From: Sporomusaceae bacterium
GTDB lineage: Bacteria; Bacillota; Negativicutes; UBA1444
NCBI GenBank assembly: GCA_018434355.1
Contig: JAHDPL010000010.1
Span: 1-64,000, forward strand
Direction of reading: 5' to 3'
Length of the DNA stretch: 64,000 bases
Shown here piece after piece: positions 1-8,551 of this stretch (position 1 is its first letter; each line of letters begins with the position of its first letter). The translations under genes and the position numbers were made by a program. The notes beneath the pieces are model-generated. The model was not told where the DNA came from and ran no database searches. It saw only the letters and a program-made list of their open reading frames with translations.

Positions 1-2
1 CT

Positions 3-1385
3 CCGGATTTGGAACAGGATGCGTTGCTGCCAATAAGCCGCGCACTGCATGCCGTATGGCTGGGACGCGAGGATTTGCAAAATCTCTATGATCTCAAGAC
101 ATCTGCGGGACGGCAGGGGCTGGTAAGCTGGTGGTTGGCAGATGGCAAAATTGAAGTCAATATAATGGCGGAAATTATTTGCAAAAATAACTTCATCGAT
201 AAGAATGTTCGACATCATTCCGGCACCATTATTTTGGACAATATTGGCGATACAGATAGCCAACCGGCAGAACATTCAGAAACACTATTTGGGATTAATA
301 TAATTGGATTTCCACGCGGAGAATTGGGAATTGGAGAGGATGTGAGAATGGCTGCCAGAAGCTGTCTTTCAACACAGCTTCCTTTTTCTCTCTTTGAAAC
401 ACCTTTGAAAATAGTATCGCGAAACAATGATCTAAGCTATACGCAGTTTATAAACTCTGGACTTCGGTATCGTGTTAATGTCTTTTTTTTACCAGCCATA
501 GAAACGGTTCGAACTATGGTTCATTGCAGAGATATGATAAAAAATTGGCAATACAATATCGGAGCTTGGCAATGGGAACTACCTCATTGGCCTACTTTCA
601 TGCGATCATGTTTCGATTGTGTTGATGAAGTATGGGCATCCTCAAAATATACAATGATCGCATTTCAGGAGAGTTCTTCAGTTCCTGTTTATTATGTACC
701 ACATGCAGTAGAAATTCCACCAATCCCCAATTATTCACGGAAATATTTTGGCTTGCCAGAAGATATGTTCTTCTTTTCGTTTTCGTTTGATGGCCTCTCG
801 GGAATTGCCAGAAAGAATCCTTATGCGATATTTTTGGCATTTAGTATAGCTTTTCCCAAAGAAAAATATCCTAAAGTTGGTATTGTTTTAAAAGCGATGA
901 ATTTAAAATCAGATCATCCAATTATGGATCAGATTCGAGATTTTCTGCGACAAGATAGTAGAATATATGTCATAAACCAGACATTGGATCGGATTGAGAC
1001 TCTTGGATTGATGAAATGCTGTGACGCATTTGTTTCTTTGCATCGTGCTGAAGGTTTTGGCCGAGGCATTGCGGAGGCAATGTTGTTGGAAAAACCAACA
1101 ATCGTAAGTGCTTTTTCGGGGAATTTAGATTTTTCAACGAATGAGACAGCTTTTTTGGTAGATGGAAATTTAATTAGTGTTCAACAGGGGGAGTATATTT
1201 TGTCTGCGAACCAGAAATGGTTTGATGCAGATATTTATCATGCAGCCGAGCAGATGCTGCTTTGTTATGATAACCCTTCATTAGTTCGACAAAAAGTAAT
1301 AGCTGCGTCCAAATTAATTCGTAGCCAGTATAGTTCGAGCCACGTAGGAAAGATTTACTGTCAACGTCTGCGCGATTTATACTAA
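3..1385 (+). CDS. Glycosyltransferase family 4, 5' end outside window
   Basis: The reading frame is already open at the first bases of the window. The first usable start codon (TTG at 9) has no ribosome site, so the gene almost certainly begins upstream. The C-terminal half carries a GT-B/family-4 signature: a donor-binding stretch with SLHRAEGFGRGIAEAM followed by EKPTIVSAFSG, where the two acidic residues normally contact the sugar nucleotide. The N-terminal part reads GINIIGFPRGELGIGEDVR, typical of transferases found in large multi-domain glycan-synthesis proteins. It is probably cytoplasmic and adds a sugar to a surface polysaccharide. Several glycosyltransferases and ugd follow on the same strand. 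Acceptor and donor cannot be told from sequence. Confidence 0.8.
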   Translation, partial: PDLEQDALLPISRALHAVWLGREDLQNLYDLKTSAGRQGLVSWWLADGKIEVNIMAEIICKNNFIDKNVRHHSGTIILDNIGDTDSQPAEHSETLFGINIIGFPRGELGIGEDVRMAARSCLSTQLPFSLFETPLKIVSRNNDLSYTQFINSGLRYRVNVFFLPAIETVRTMVHCRDMIKNWQYNIGAWQWELPHWPTFMRSCFDCVDEVWASSKYTMIAFQESSSVPVYYVPHAVEIPPIPNYSRKYFGLPEDMFFFSFSFDGLSGIARKNPYAIFLAFSIAFPKEKYPKVGIVLKAMNLKSDHPIMDQIRDFLRQDSRIYVINQTLDRIETLGLMKCCDAFVSLHRAEGFGRGIAEAMLLEKPTIVSAFSGNLDFSTNETAFLVDGNLISVQQGEYILSANQKWFDADIYHAAEQMLLCYDNPSLVRQKVIAASKLIRSQYSSSHVGKIYCQRLRDLY

Positions 1386-1420
1386 GTGCTTAGAAGCAAT
1401 AATATTGGTTGAGAGGATTA

Positions 1421-1525
1421 ATGATAATACCTTTTATTGACCGGTTTGTTATTTGGCGTCGGAAGAAATCTGTTGTTAATGACTGTTATTTATTGGGGAT
1501 GTCGCAAATAATAATGGAGAGATAG
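1421..1525 (+). CDS. Possible 34-residue ORF between two glycosyltransferases
   Basis: An ATG at 1421 follows a GAGAGG stretch at a workable distance and opens a 34-codon frame ending in TAG at 1523, just before the next gene. It contains a basic stretch (WRRKKS) and matches no family I recognise. It fills most of an otherwise empty 146-base gap. It could be a leader peptide, a gene remnant or chance. Confidence 0.2.
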   Translation: MIIPFIDRFVIWRRKKSVVNDCYLLGMSQIIMER

Positions 1526-1531
1526 CTTAAG

Positions 1532-2692
1532 ATGAACTTTATTATTCTTTCCACTGCGGATTGGGACAATCCATTCTGGACGAATAAGCAGCATGTGGCG
1601 AAAACACTGGCTCAGATGGGGCATAGAGTGTTGTATGTCGATTCTATGGGATTGCGCAAACCGACCGCGACCAAATCAGACCTTTCCCGAATTTGGCGAC
1701 GGGTTTTCCGTTTGTTTCGTGGGGTCGTCCAAGTACTCCCTGATGTTTGGGTAATCTCTCCGTTTAGCATCCCTCTACAAGGAAATCCATTCATTCGGCG
1801 GATGAATGGATGGTTTTTGCGATGGCAGCTACGCTGGGCGGCTTGGCGACTGGGTTTCCACGATACAGTATTGTGGACTTATAATCCGCTTTCTGCCGAT
1901 GTTGTAAACACATTTCCTAGCCGAGTCCGCATTTACCATTGCGTGGATGAGATTAAAGCGCAGCCGGGCATGCCGACTGAGTTGATCGAACAAGAGGAGA
2001 TACTACTGCTGGCAATAGTAGATTATGTGTTCGTAACCTCTCCAGAACTATTAGCTAGAAAATCGGTTTTCCATCATCGAGTTTTCTTTTTGCCGAATGT
2101 GGCGGATTTTGAGCATTTTAACCAAGCTATAGTTTGTGATCTCCCTTTCCCATCAGACCTTCAATCCATGTCTAAGCCGATGATTGGTTTTATCGGTGCG
2201 ATTAGTGGGTATAAACTTGATTTTGATTTGATTCGGCAGTTAGTGGTAGCGAGGCCACAATATCAATTTGTCTTTATCGGCAAAATTGGTGAAGGGGATC
2301 CATGGACTGATATCCAATCGCTGCAAGGTTTTTCTAACCTTCATTTTATTGGACCCAAGGCTTACTCGGAGCTGCCGGCTTATTTACGGCAGTTCTCCGC
2401 TTGTCTGTTACCGTGTGCTATCAACGATTACACCCGCAATATGTTCCCGATGAAATTTTTTGAATACATGGCGGCTGGTCGCCCCGTTGTTACTACACCA
2501 CTCCCGGCCCTGGTTTCCTATGGGGAGTTTTGCGATATTGCAACAACAGCTGATGAATTTGCAGTTTGTCTGGACCGGATTACTCAGTGTCCTGATACAG
2601 AAAAAATTCAACGTGGAGTGGTGGAGGCCAAGCGCAATACGTATTTGGCAAGAACACAAACCATGCTTGACATGATTGGAGGACTCAAATGA
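1532..2692 (+). CDS. Glycosyltransferase, TuaH-like
   Basis: This 386-residue protein starts with an N-terminal Rossmann half that opens FIILSTADWDNPFWTNKQ and includes HVAKTLAQMGHRVLYVDS, the pattern of TuaH-like and related GT-B transferases. The C-terminal half has a nucleotide-sugar binding region (MIGFIGAISGYKLDFDLI, later FPMKFFEYMAAGRPVVTT). A GGAGAG ribosome site lies about 10 bases upstream of the ATG. The stop overlaps the next start (ATGA), so it is translationally coupled to the following transferase. Its likely role is transfer of one sugar during exopolysaccharide or capsule assembly. Exact sugar specificity is unknown. Confidence 0.85.
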   Translation: MNFIILSTADWDNPFWTNKQHVAKTLAQMGHRVLYVDSMGLRKPTATKSDLSRIWRRVFRLFRGVVQVLPDVWVISPFSIPLQGNPFIRRMNGWFLRWQLRWAAWRLGFHDTVLWTYNPLSADVVNTFPSRVRIYHCVDEIKAQPGMPTELIEQEEILLLAIVDYVFVTSPELLARKSVFHHRVFFLPNVADFEHFNQAIVCDLPFPSDLQSMSKPMIGFIGAISGYKLDFDLIRQLVVARPQYQFVFIGKIGEGDPWTDIQSLQGFSNLHFIGPKAYSELPAYLRQFSACLLPCAINDYTRNMFPMKFFEYMAAGRPVVTTPLPALVSYGEFCDIATTADEFAVCLDRITQCPDTEKIQRGVVEAKRNTYLARTQTMLDMIGGLK

Positions 2693-3654
2693 AAGTGATC
2701 ATCAACACCTATCCATGTGCTTTTATCACGCCTGGTGGCGGGGAAGTCCAACTGATGAGAACTTTCGAGCAACTGCAGGGACTGAATGTGGATGTTTCTC
2801 TATATAATTTGTGGAAACCGGAGTTGGATACCGCTGATATCGTGCATTTCTTTTCAGTTTTTGGCGGTTCGTATTATTTTTGCCAGATGGTCAAACGACT
2901 TGGGAAGAAGCTGGCAATTTCTCCTGTGATTTGGATTGATGATCCTGCGAAATATCCGTCGGCTGAAATCAAAGCGATGCTGGATATCGCTGATATCATC
3001 CTGCCGAATTCGCAATTGGAAGCGGAGATGCTGACAGCTGCTTTTGGCATTGATCCGGCGAAATTTCATGTTGTACATAATGCCGTGGAGGAAAATGCTT
3101 TTGCTATTGTTGAGCCAGAGCTGTTTCGGCGCGTATACGGATTGCATGACTATTTTCTTTGCGTAGGAAATATCGAGGATCGCAAAAACCAACTTCGCTT
3201 ATTGGAAGCCATCAAGGGGATGCCTTATCCGTTGATATGTATTGGGCATGTACGGGATGAAGCTTACTTGCAGCGTTGCAAGGAAGTAGGGGGAGCACAG
3301 TTTCAATACATCGGAGCGTTGGAGCACAATTCACAGTTGCTTTTGTCGGCTTATGCCGGAGCCAAGTTATTTGTCCTGCCCAGTACATTGGAGACTCCGG
3401 GCTTGGCCGCATTGGAAGCTGCTGCGACTGGCTGTCGGCGAATGTTGGTAACCGCTGTGGGGAGCGCACGCGAATATTTTGGTAATCAAGTTGGTTATGT
3501 CGAAGACCCCTATGATCCGGAACATATTCGAAAACAGATAGGGCTTAGGTTAGTCGACGGGGAGCAAGACTGCCGTTTTGTTGCCAAGCGGTTTACGTGG
3601 AAAAGAGCGGCTGAGCAGACACTGGCAGCTTATGAAAAGTTGTTGGGAGAGTAG
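2689..3654 (+). CDS. Glycosyltransferase family 4
   Basis: A 321-residue GT-B enzyme. It opens with INTYPCAFITPGGGEVQLMR, a family-4 N-terminus with a glycine-rich loop. It then has a donor-site segment YFLCVGNIEDRKNQ and the conserved acidic region LFVLPSTLETPGLAALEAAA. The start overlaps the previous stop by four bases and is preceded by GGAGGA. It lies in the A+T-rich polysaccharide block, between another transferase and a deacetylase-like gene, so it should act in the same pathway on the cytoplasmic face of the membrane. Substrate unknown. Confidence 0.87.
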   Translation: MKVIINTYPCAFITPGGGEVQLMRTFEQLQGLNVDVSLYNLWKPELDTADIVHFFSVFGGSYYFCQMVKRLGKKLAISPVIWIDDPAKYPSAEIKAMLDIADIILPNSQLEAEMLTAAFGIDPAKFHVVHNAVEENAFAIVEPELFRRVYGLHDYFLCVGNIEDRKNQLRLLEAIKGMPYPLICIGHVRDEAYLQRCKEVGGAQFQYIGALEHNSQLLLSAYAGAKLFVLPSTLETPGLAALEAAATGCRRMLVTAVGSAREYFGNQVGYVEDPYDPEHIRKQIGLRLVDGEQDCRFVAKRFTWKRAAEQTLAAYEKLLGE

Positions 3655-3658
3655 TAGA

Positions 3659-5251
3659 ATGTTGAGTATTAAAGGTAGAATCGGCGTTTTAACCTCAGCT
3701 CGGAACCAACAGGGCGAAGATATTGTTACGGCCGCTTTTATACGGTCGTTTTCACGCTCGCAGGTATATCGGGTGAAGGCATGGTCTGATATGGAACCAA
3801 GCACCCAATGTTTAGTGCTGATTAATCCGTGCGACTGTGACTATGAACATTTGAAAGATCGCCTTGCCGCTGGCCTGAAGTTGATATTGTTCGGAACCTT
3901 GGCAGATTGTTGGGCGGAGTTTTTGGGAGTTGAAACTCACGCTTTTCCAGTTGAATCCGCCGTTGGCAATACTGTGGTAAAAGAGGAATCCGGCGTTTTT
4001 AGCCACTCTCTCTGGAAAATTGCTTACCGGTTCCACGATCTGACGAGTCAGGTTCCTTATCAGGAGCGATATTTGTCCCGGTATGATTTTACCGATGAAT
4101 GGAATAATCATGGGTATGGGCGAATTGGTGTTCAGGGTGATCCACTTTATGCAATAGCCCAATGTGTACAATGTAAGGTTTCGGACGAAGAACTGGGTTG
4201 GATTGAAAATGAATTCGGCGAAAAAATCGGTAGCTATTGCACTGTTCACGATAGCAAAAACGGTTCAGTGCTGTGGGTTAATCGTGCCGTGGGGCCGGTT
4301 GACAGCTTGGAATGGACGATTATTGAACAATACCTGAGCTGTTATCGTTCGGCTGAATTTTTTAGTTTTCCGTACCTTTTGGAAGTTCCGGCAGGGTTTA
4401 CCGGGGTGTGTACCATGCGTCTTGACTGTGATCAGGCGATTGCAGCGGCACGTCCGCTGTTTGAACTGTATTGTCAGGAGGAAATACCTTTTTCATTGGC
4501 AGTTTTGACGGGATTACCCATGGATCAGGCGGATTGGGATCTTATCCATGATGTTGTGGCAAGCGGCGGGGCAATCGTTACCCATTCCGTCAACCATCAA
4601 CCGGATTGGGGCGGAAGCTACGAGGTGGCACTGAAGGAAGCCTTGGAGTCCAAATGGTGGTTGGAGAATGCAGTTCCGGCTACGAATGTGAATCGATATC
4701 TAGTGTCGCCCTTTCATCAAAATCCGCGCTACGCAGTGAAGGCGATGGCTGATGCAGGCTATGCGGGCTTCATCGGTGGAATTATTCATAATGATCCGGA
4801 CTATTTACTGGCGAGGTCGGGAGTGGTTCCCTACATGGGGGATTCGGATTTTTTTTCGCTTAGTCAGCAATGCATGTTGCATGGAGACTGTTTTCACAAC
4901 TACGGGAATTCGATAGCGCCTTATCTGGAAACCTTTCGATTCCACCACTCGTGCCAAAGTATATTCGGCTATCTTGACCACCCATTTTCCAGCGAATATC
5001 AATACGGTTGGTTGACTGAATCAGAACGACTGGCAGCGCATCGGGAATTGATTCGCGAAATGAAATCTGTGGATGGTATATGGTTTTGCAACCTGAACGC
5101 ATGCTTGGATTTTTGCCATAAACGGGCAAGAACCCAAGTGTGGGTTGATCCAAAGGGGATTTTGCAATGGAGTGGGCAAGGAAGTGAGAAGATGACTTTG
5201 GCGGTGCAGGCACGGTGGCAAAACGAAATACATTCATTATGCGCGAAATGA
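3659..5251 (+). CDS. Polysaccharide deacetylase-like (NodB-type) protein
   Basis: I place the start at ATG 3659 (GGGAG about 9 bases upstream), not at upstream in-frame codons that overlap the preceding gene. The product has 530 residues. The first ~250 residues are not recognisable. The second half looks like a NodB/CE4 fold: a metal-type Asp pair in MRLDCDQ, a THSVNHQ segment matching the HxxxH zinc motif, and later VSPFHQNPRY and HPFSSEY. No signal peptide is visible, so it may act on a lipid-linked or cytoplasmic precursor, which is unusual for this fold. The context is surface-glycan synthesis. It could be a catalytically altered deacetylase. Confidence 0.65.
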   Translation: MLSIKGRIGVLTSARNQQGEDIVTAAFIRSFSRSQVYRVKAWSDMEPSTQCLVLINPCDCDYEHLKDRLAAGLKLILFGTLADCWAEFLGVETHAFPVESAVGNTVVKEESGVFSHSLWKIAYRFHDLTSQVPYQERYLSRYDFTDEWNNHGYGRIGVQGDPLYAIAQCVQCKVSDEELGWIENEFGEKIGSYCTVHDSKNGSVLWVNRAVGPVDSLEWTIIEQYLSCYRSAEFFSFPYLLEVPAGFTGVCTMRLDCDQAIAAARPLFELYCQEEIPFSLAVLTGLPMDQADWDLIHDVVASGGAIVTHSVNHQPDWGGSYEVALKEALESKWWLENAVPATNVNRYLVSPFHQNPRYAVKAMADAGYAGFIGGIIHNDPDYLLARSGVVPYMGDSDFFSLSQQCMLHGDCFHNYGNSIAPYLETFRFHHSCQSIFGYLDHPFSSEYQYGWLTESERLAAHRELIREMKSVDGIWFCNLNACLDFCHKRARTQVWVDPKGILQWSGQGSEKMTLAVQARWQNEIHSLCAK

Positions 5252-5261
5252 GGAAAGCAAG

Positions 5262-6851
5262 ATGAAGAATCAATCTCCTTTTATAGTCTTCGATCAGTCA
5301 TACCTACTTGCAAAAGAAAAAACAACATTTGGCGTACACTATTACCAAATGGACTTTCAATACGTCATTGTTATCGATATATTTTCTTTGCGTGAGGCGC
5401 GCTTTTTGGAGCGTCATTTGGCACGACTCCAATGTCATCCGCAATCCAGCGAACAGGGAAGTCTGCATTTTTCGTTTCATGAAAACCCATTAACTCTTAG
5501 TGTTGATGAAGAAATTGCATCGGAGCTTGCAATATATGATGATGCAGGGATGTGCCCAATCATAATTCGCGTGGCTATTATGCGAAAAGATGACTCAGCC
5601 ATGTTATTTGAAGATTATCTCCGCATTTATCGAAAGCGTACAGAACTAGAACAGGAACAACAGTATTTTGAGCAATGGATTTCTACTTATCCTGTACTGG
5701 ATTCCCAGCCCAAAGAGGGTAAAGAAAAAATGCCGACTGTATGCTTGATTTCTGCCAGTTTTCGAGATTTTGACGCAGTCGGTAATTTTATTTGGGATGG
5801 ATGGAGTCTGCTTAAACGTAACGGGGTTCCTGTGGAAATATATTCACAATACTGTGATTTGCATTTTCGTCCATTTACTCGCAACGTCAGAGAACTAATG
5901 ACGATGCCAGCGCATGAGCTAACGAAGCGAGTTCTTTTTTACACTTATTCGATTTATGATGAAAATTTGCCGTATATTGCCGATTTACCATGCCAAAAAA
6001 TAGCCTATTATCATGGGATTACTGACCCGGCTCAGCTTGGCGATGTGGATGAGAATGTGAAAAAAATGTGCGAAGCTGGATTAAAAGAGCTCAGCCGGAT
6101 GTCTGCGTTTGATGGTCTTTTTGCCAATTCACAATCATCATTGCGGGAGTTTAATCAGCATTATCATTCAATAACGCAGCTTGTTAATTTCGATAACGCA
6201 TCCACTCTTCCTCCGATTGTTGCCATGCAGTCAAAATGGGCCGCAGTGGAAGCCGATACATTCTTGCTTCCAGAGCATTTTTCGACGTCAAAGATATTGT
6301 TGTATGTCGGGCGGATGTTTCCCCACAAACACGTAGAAGAAGTGATCGCAGTTTTTGCGGAGTACAATAAAAAAGATCCATCAGCAGTTTTACTGTTGGT
6401 GGGTGGGCAGCATCCGGCATATTACGAACGTCTTCGAGCTGAAACCCAAAAATTATCCTTAAATTGCCAACAACAGATTCGATTTTTTTCAACTTTGACG
6501 CAGAGTCAACTTAAGTCTGTATACCAAGCGGCTTCAGTGTTTTTAACGATGTCGGAGCATGAAGGATTCTGTATTCCCGTGCTGGAGGCCATGATGTTTG
6601 GCATTCCGGTGGTGGCGAAACATCGGGCAGCTATTCCAGAGGTGATGAAGGGAAATGGAATATTGATCGATTGTTTTCAAGCTTCTGTCGTTGCTGATAT
6701 TGTTTATACCTTATGCTATGACACGGAACTCCGAAAAAAGGTGATTCGTGGCCAACATCAGCGGGTCGCAGATTATTCTGATATAAGTTTGGCGAAAGGA
6801 TATTTATCAGCAATTGATAATTTGTTGACAAAAAGAATGAGTGAATCATAA
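5262..6851 (+). CDS. Glycosyltransferase family 4 with N-terminal extension
   Basis: This is a 529-residue protein. The first ~150 residues form an extension I do not recognise. They are followed by a GT-B transferase with LLYVGRMFPHKHVEEVI, and the acidic donor motif EHEGFCIPVLEAMMFGIPVV with the E-x7-E spacing typical of family 4. A GAGGAAAG ribosome site precedes the ATG 10 bases after the previous stop, so it is probably cotranscribed. It likely contributes a further sugar to the same polysaccharide. The extension might bind a carrier or acceptor. Confidence 0.82.
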   Translation: MKNQSPFIVFDQSYLLAKEKTTFGVHYYQMDFQYVIVIDIFSLREARFLERHLARLQCHPQSSEQGSLHFSFHENPLTLSVDEEIASELAIYDDAGMCPIIIRVAIMRKDDSAMLFEDYLRIYRKRTELEQEQQYFEQWISTYPVLDSQPKEGKEKMPTVCLISASFRDFDAVGNFIWDGWSLLKRNGVPVEIYSQYCDLHFRPFTRNVRELMTMPAHELTKRVLFYTYSIYDENLPYIADLPCQKIAYYHGITDPAQLGDVDENVKKMCEAGLKELSRMSAFDGLFANSQSSLREFNQHYHSITQLVNFDNASTLPPIVAMQSKWAAVEADTFLLPEHFSTSKILLYVGRMFPHKHVEEVIAVFAEYNKKDPSAVLLLVGGQHPAYYERLRAETQKLSLNCQQQIRFFSTLTQSQLKSVYQAASVFLTMSEHEGFCIPVLEAMMFGIPVVAKHRAAIPEVMKGNGILIDCFQASVVADIVYTLCYDTELRKKVIRGQHQRVADYSDISLAKGYLSAIDNLLTKRMSES

Positions 6852-6925
6852 GGAAGGGATACCCCTACTCGAGTTAAGTTTGAGATCGACTGCTTGCGAT
6901 GAGCAAAAACAAGGAGAAATTGACA

Positions 6926-8230
6926 ATGAAAATTGTTGTCATCGGATCTGGCTATGTTGGTTTGGTTAGCGCGTGCTGCTTGGCAAATTCTGGACATGAA
7001 GTTTGGACTGTAGAAAAGGACCCGAAGCGCTTTTCAACATTGAAGGAAGGCCATATGCCGATTCATGAAGCAGGTTTGGATAAATTATTTGAGAAGTGTT
7101 TTAACAATACTTTGTTTGTAGAAAACAGTTTGCGTACCGTGCCGAATGCTGTATCGGTGGCTATTATAGCAGTCGGAACGCCATCACGAACAGATGGGAC
7201 TGTCGACTTATCACAAATTGAAACTGTAATTGAAGAGTTAACTGCGTGGTGTGACTATAACTTGACAATTGTAATGAAGAGTACTGTCCCACCAGGCACA
7301 GGGCAAGAGTTGATGAAAAAGTATTTTGCGCGGCTTGATAAAGATTTTACTTATGTATCCAATCCAGAGTTTTTGAGGGAAGGTTCTGCAATTGCAGATT
7401 GGTACCTTCCAGACAGAATTGTATTGGGGAGTACAAATGAAGCGGGTATTCAAATTATGGAGGAACTTTACGCAGATATTAAGGCGCCAATAGTAACCAT
7501 GGATGTTACCAGCGCGGAAATGACAAAGTATGCTGCGAATGCTTTTTTAGCTACGAAAATATCGTTTATAAACGAAATCGCTTGTTTGTGTGAAAAAGTA
7601 AGTGCTGATGTTGATTGCGTTGCAAAAGGGATTGGCTTTGATAAGCGCATTGGCCCTCATTTTTTAAAACCAGGTATTGGATACGGTGGCTCGTGTTTCC
7701 CCAAAGATACACGTGGACTAGAGGCTCTTTCAAAGCGACATGATCACTCGTTCCATTTATTATCAGCTGTGATAGAGGTTAACAAGAATCAGGTGAATCT
7801 AGCCGTAGAAAAAATAACGAAGTCTCTTGATGGGTTAGAAGGTAAACGGATTTGTGTTCTTGGTTTGGCATTTAAACCAGGGACTGATGATATTCGAGAA
7901 TCGCCAGGTATTGAAATTGTTGCGAAGTTAGTTTCAGCGAAAGCTCTTGTAACGGTGGTAGATCCGATAGCGATGGAAAGTTTCAAGGCAAAATATTCGC
8001 AATGGAAATTGACATATTGCCATGAAGAATCTTTAGAATTGGGAACAAATAGTCAGGCGATTGTAATAGCAACTGATTGGCCGCAATTTATTCAATTGGA
8101 TTGGTGCGCAATCTATAATAGAATGTTACAACCAAGGGTGATTTTGGATGGAAGAAATTGTTTAGATGCCGAAAAAATGAAAAGAATCGGATTTGTGTAT
8201 CTCGCTTTTGGCCGTAGGAATGACTTGTAA
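6926..8230 (+). CDS. ugd: UDP-glucose 6-dehydrogenase
   Basis: This enzyme oxidises UDP-glucose twice with NAD to give UDP-glucuronate for acidic polysaccharides. The N-terminus MKIVVIGSGYVGLVSA contains the GxGxxG NAD-binding loop. AVGTPS and STVPPGTG are family motifs, and GYGGSCFPKD carries the catalytic cysteine (about residue 257). The C-terminal nucleotide-binding domain has AFKPGTDDIRESP. I chose ATG 6926 because AAGGAGA lies 8 bases upstream; an in-frame ATG at 6899 has no such site. At 434 residues it is normal length. The substrate would come from the galU product at 39.5 kb. Confidence 0.95.
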   Translation: MKIVVIGSGYVGLVSACCLANSGHEVWTVEKDPKRFSTLKEGHMPIHEAGLDKLFEKCFNNTLFVENSLRTVPNAVSVAIIAVGTPSRTDGTVDLSQIETVIEELTAWCDYNLTIVMKSTVPPGTGQELMKKYFARLDKDFTYVSNPEFLREGSAIADWYLPDRIVLGSTNEAGIQIMEELYADIKAPIVTMDVTSAEMTKYAANAFLATKISFINEIACLCEKVSADVDCVAKGIGFDKRIGPHFLKPGIGYGGSCFPKDTRGLEALSKRHDHSFHLLSAVIEVNKNQVNLAVEKITKSLDGLEGKRICVLGLAFKPGTDDIRESPGIEIVAKLVSAKALVTVVDPIAMESFKAKYSQWKLTYCHEESLELGTNSQAIVIATDWPQFIQLDWCAIYNRMLQPRVILDGRNCLDAEKMKRIGFVYLAFGRRNDL

Positions 8231-8360
8231 TTGGATGGTGATGCATATTTTTCATCGGCCGGTTGGCACGGGAAAATCGGCGAAAGAACCTTTGCAGAGG
8301 CCATCTAGGAACGGATCGAGTATGATTCATATTCCATTTTCATAGACTTTGAAGATTCGA

Positions 8361-8500
8361 TGAAAAACGCAAGGAGATTCAAGAATAGCAGTCTTTCTGG
8401 CGGGGGCGCTTCAGCAATCCTCCCGGACATTCCATCCTGTAAACCGGCAAGCCTTGCGTGATTACTGCTCAGTTTGAGCGTGACGGGTGCTCACTCTGAA
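8361..8500 (+). other. Possible structured leader upstream of the protease gene
   Basis: The 321-base gap between ugd and the protease holds no convincing gene. ACGCAAGG at 8367-8374 is exactly complementary to CCTTGCGT at 8452-8459. Downstream, a TGAGC/GCTCA hairpin forms around 8475-8495. This could be a structured 5' leader. I could not match it to any riboswitch class I know, and 8-base complementarity can be chance. Confidence 0.2.
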
Positions 8501-8551
8501 CGGAATAGGTGCACAAGTGAAAAGAAGTATTCAATAAGGAGGAGAGGGAAA

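Noticed and set aside
3578-3658. Upstream start for the deacetylase-like gene
   Set aside because: It overlaps the preceding transferase by 77 bases and lacks a ribosome site; ATG 3659 has GGGAG at good spacing.
8361-8500. Known riboswitch (cyclic di-GMP, cobalamin or similar) before the protease
   Set aside because: Some complementarity exists, but none of the conserved cores of these classes is visible. I keep it only as a weak structured-leader feature.
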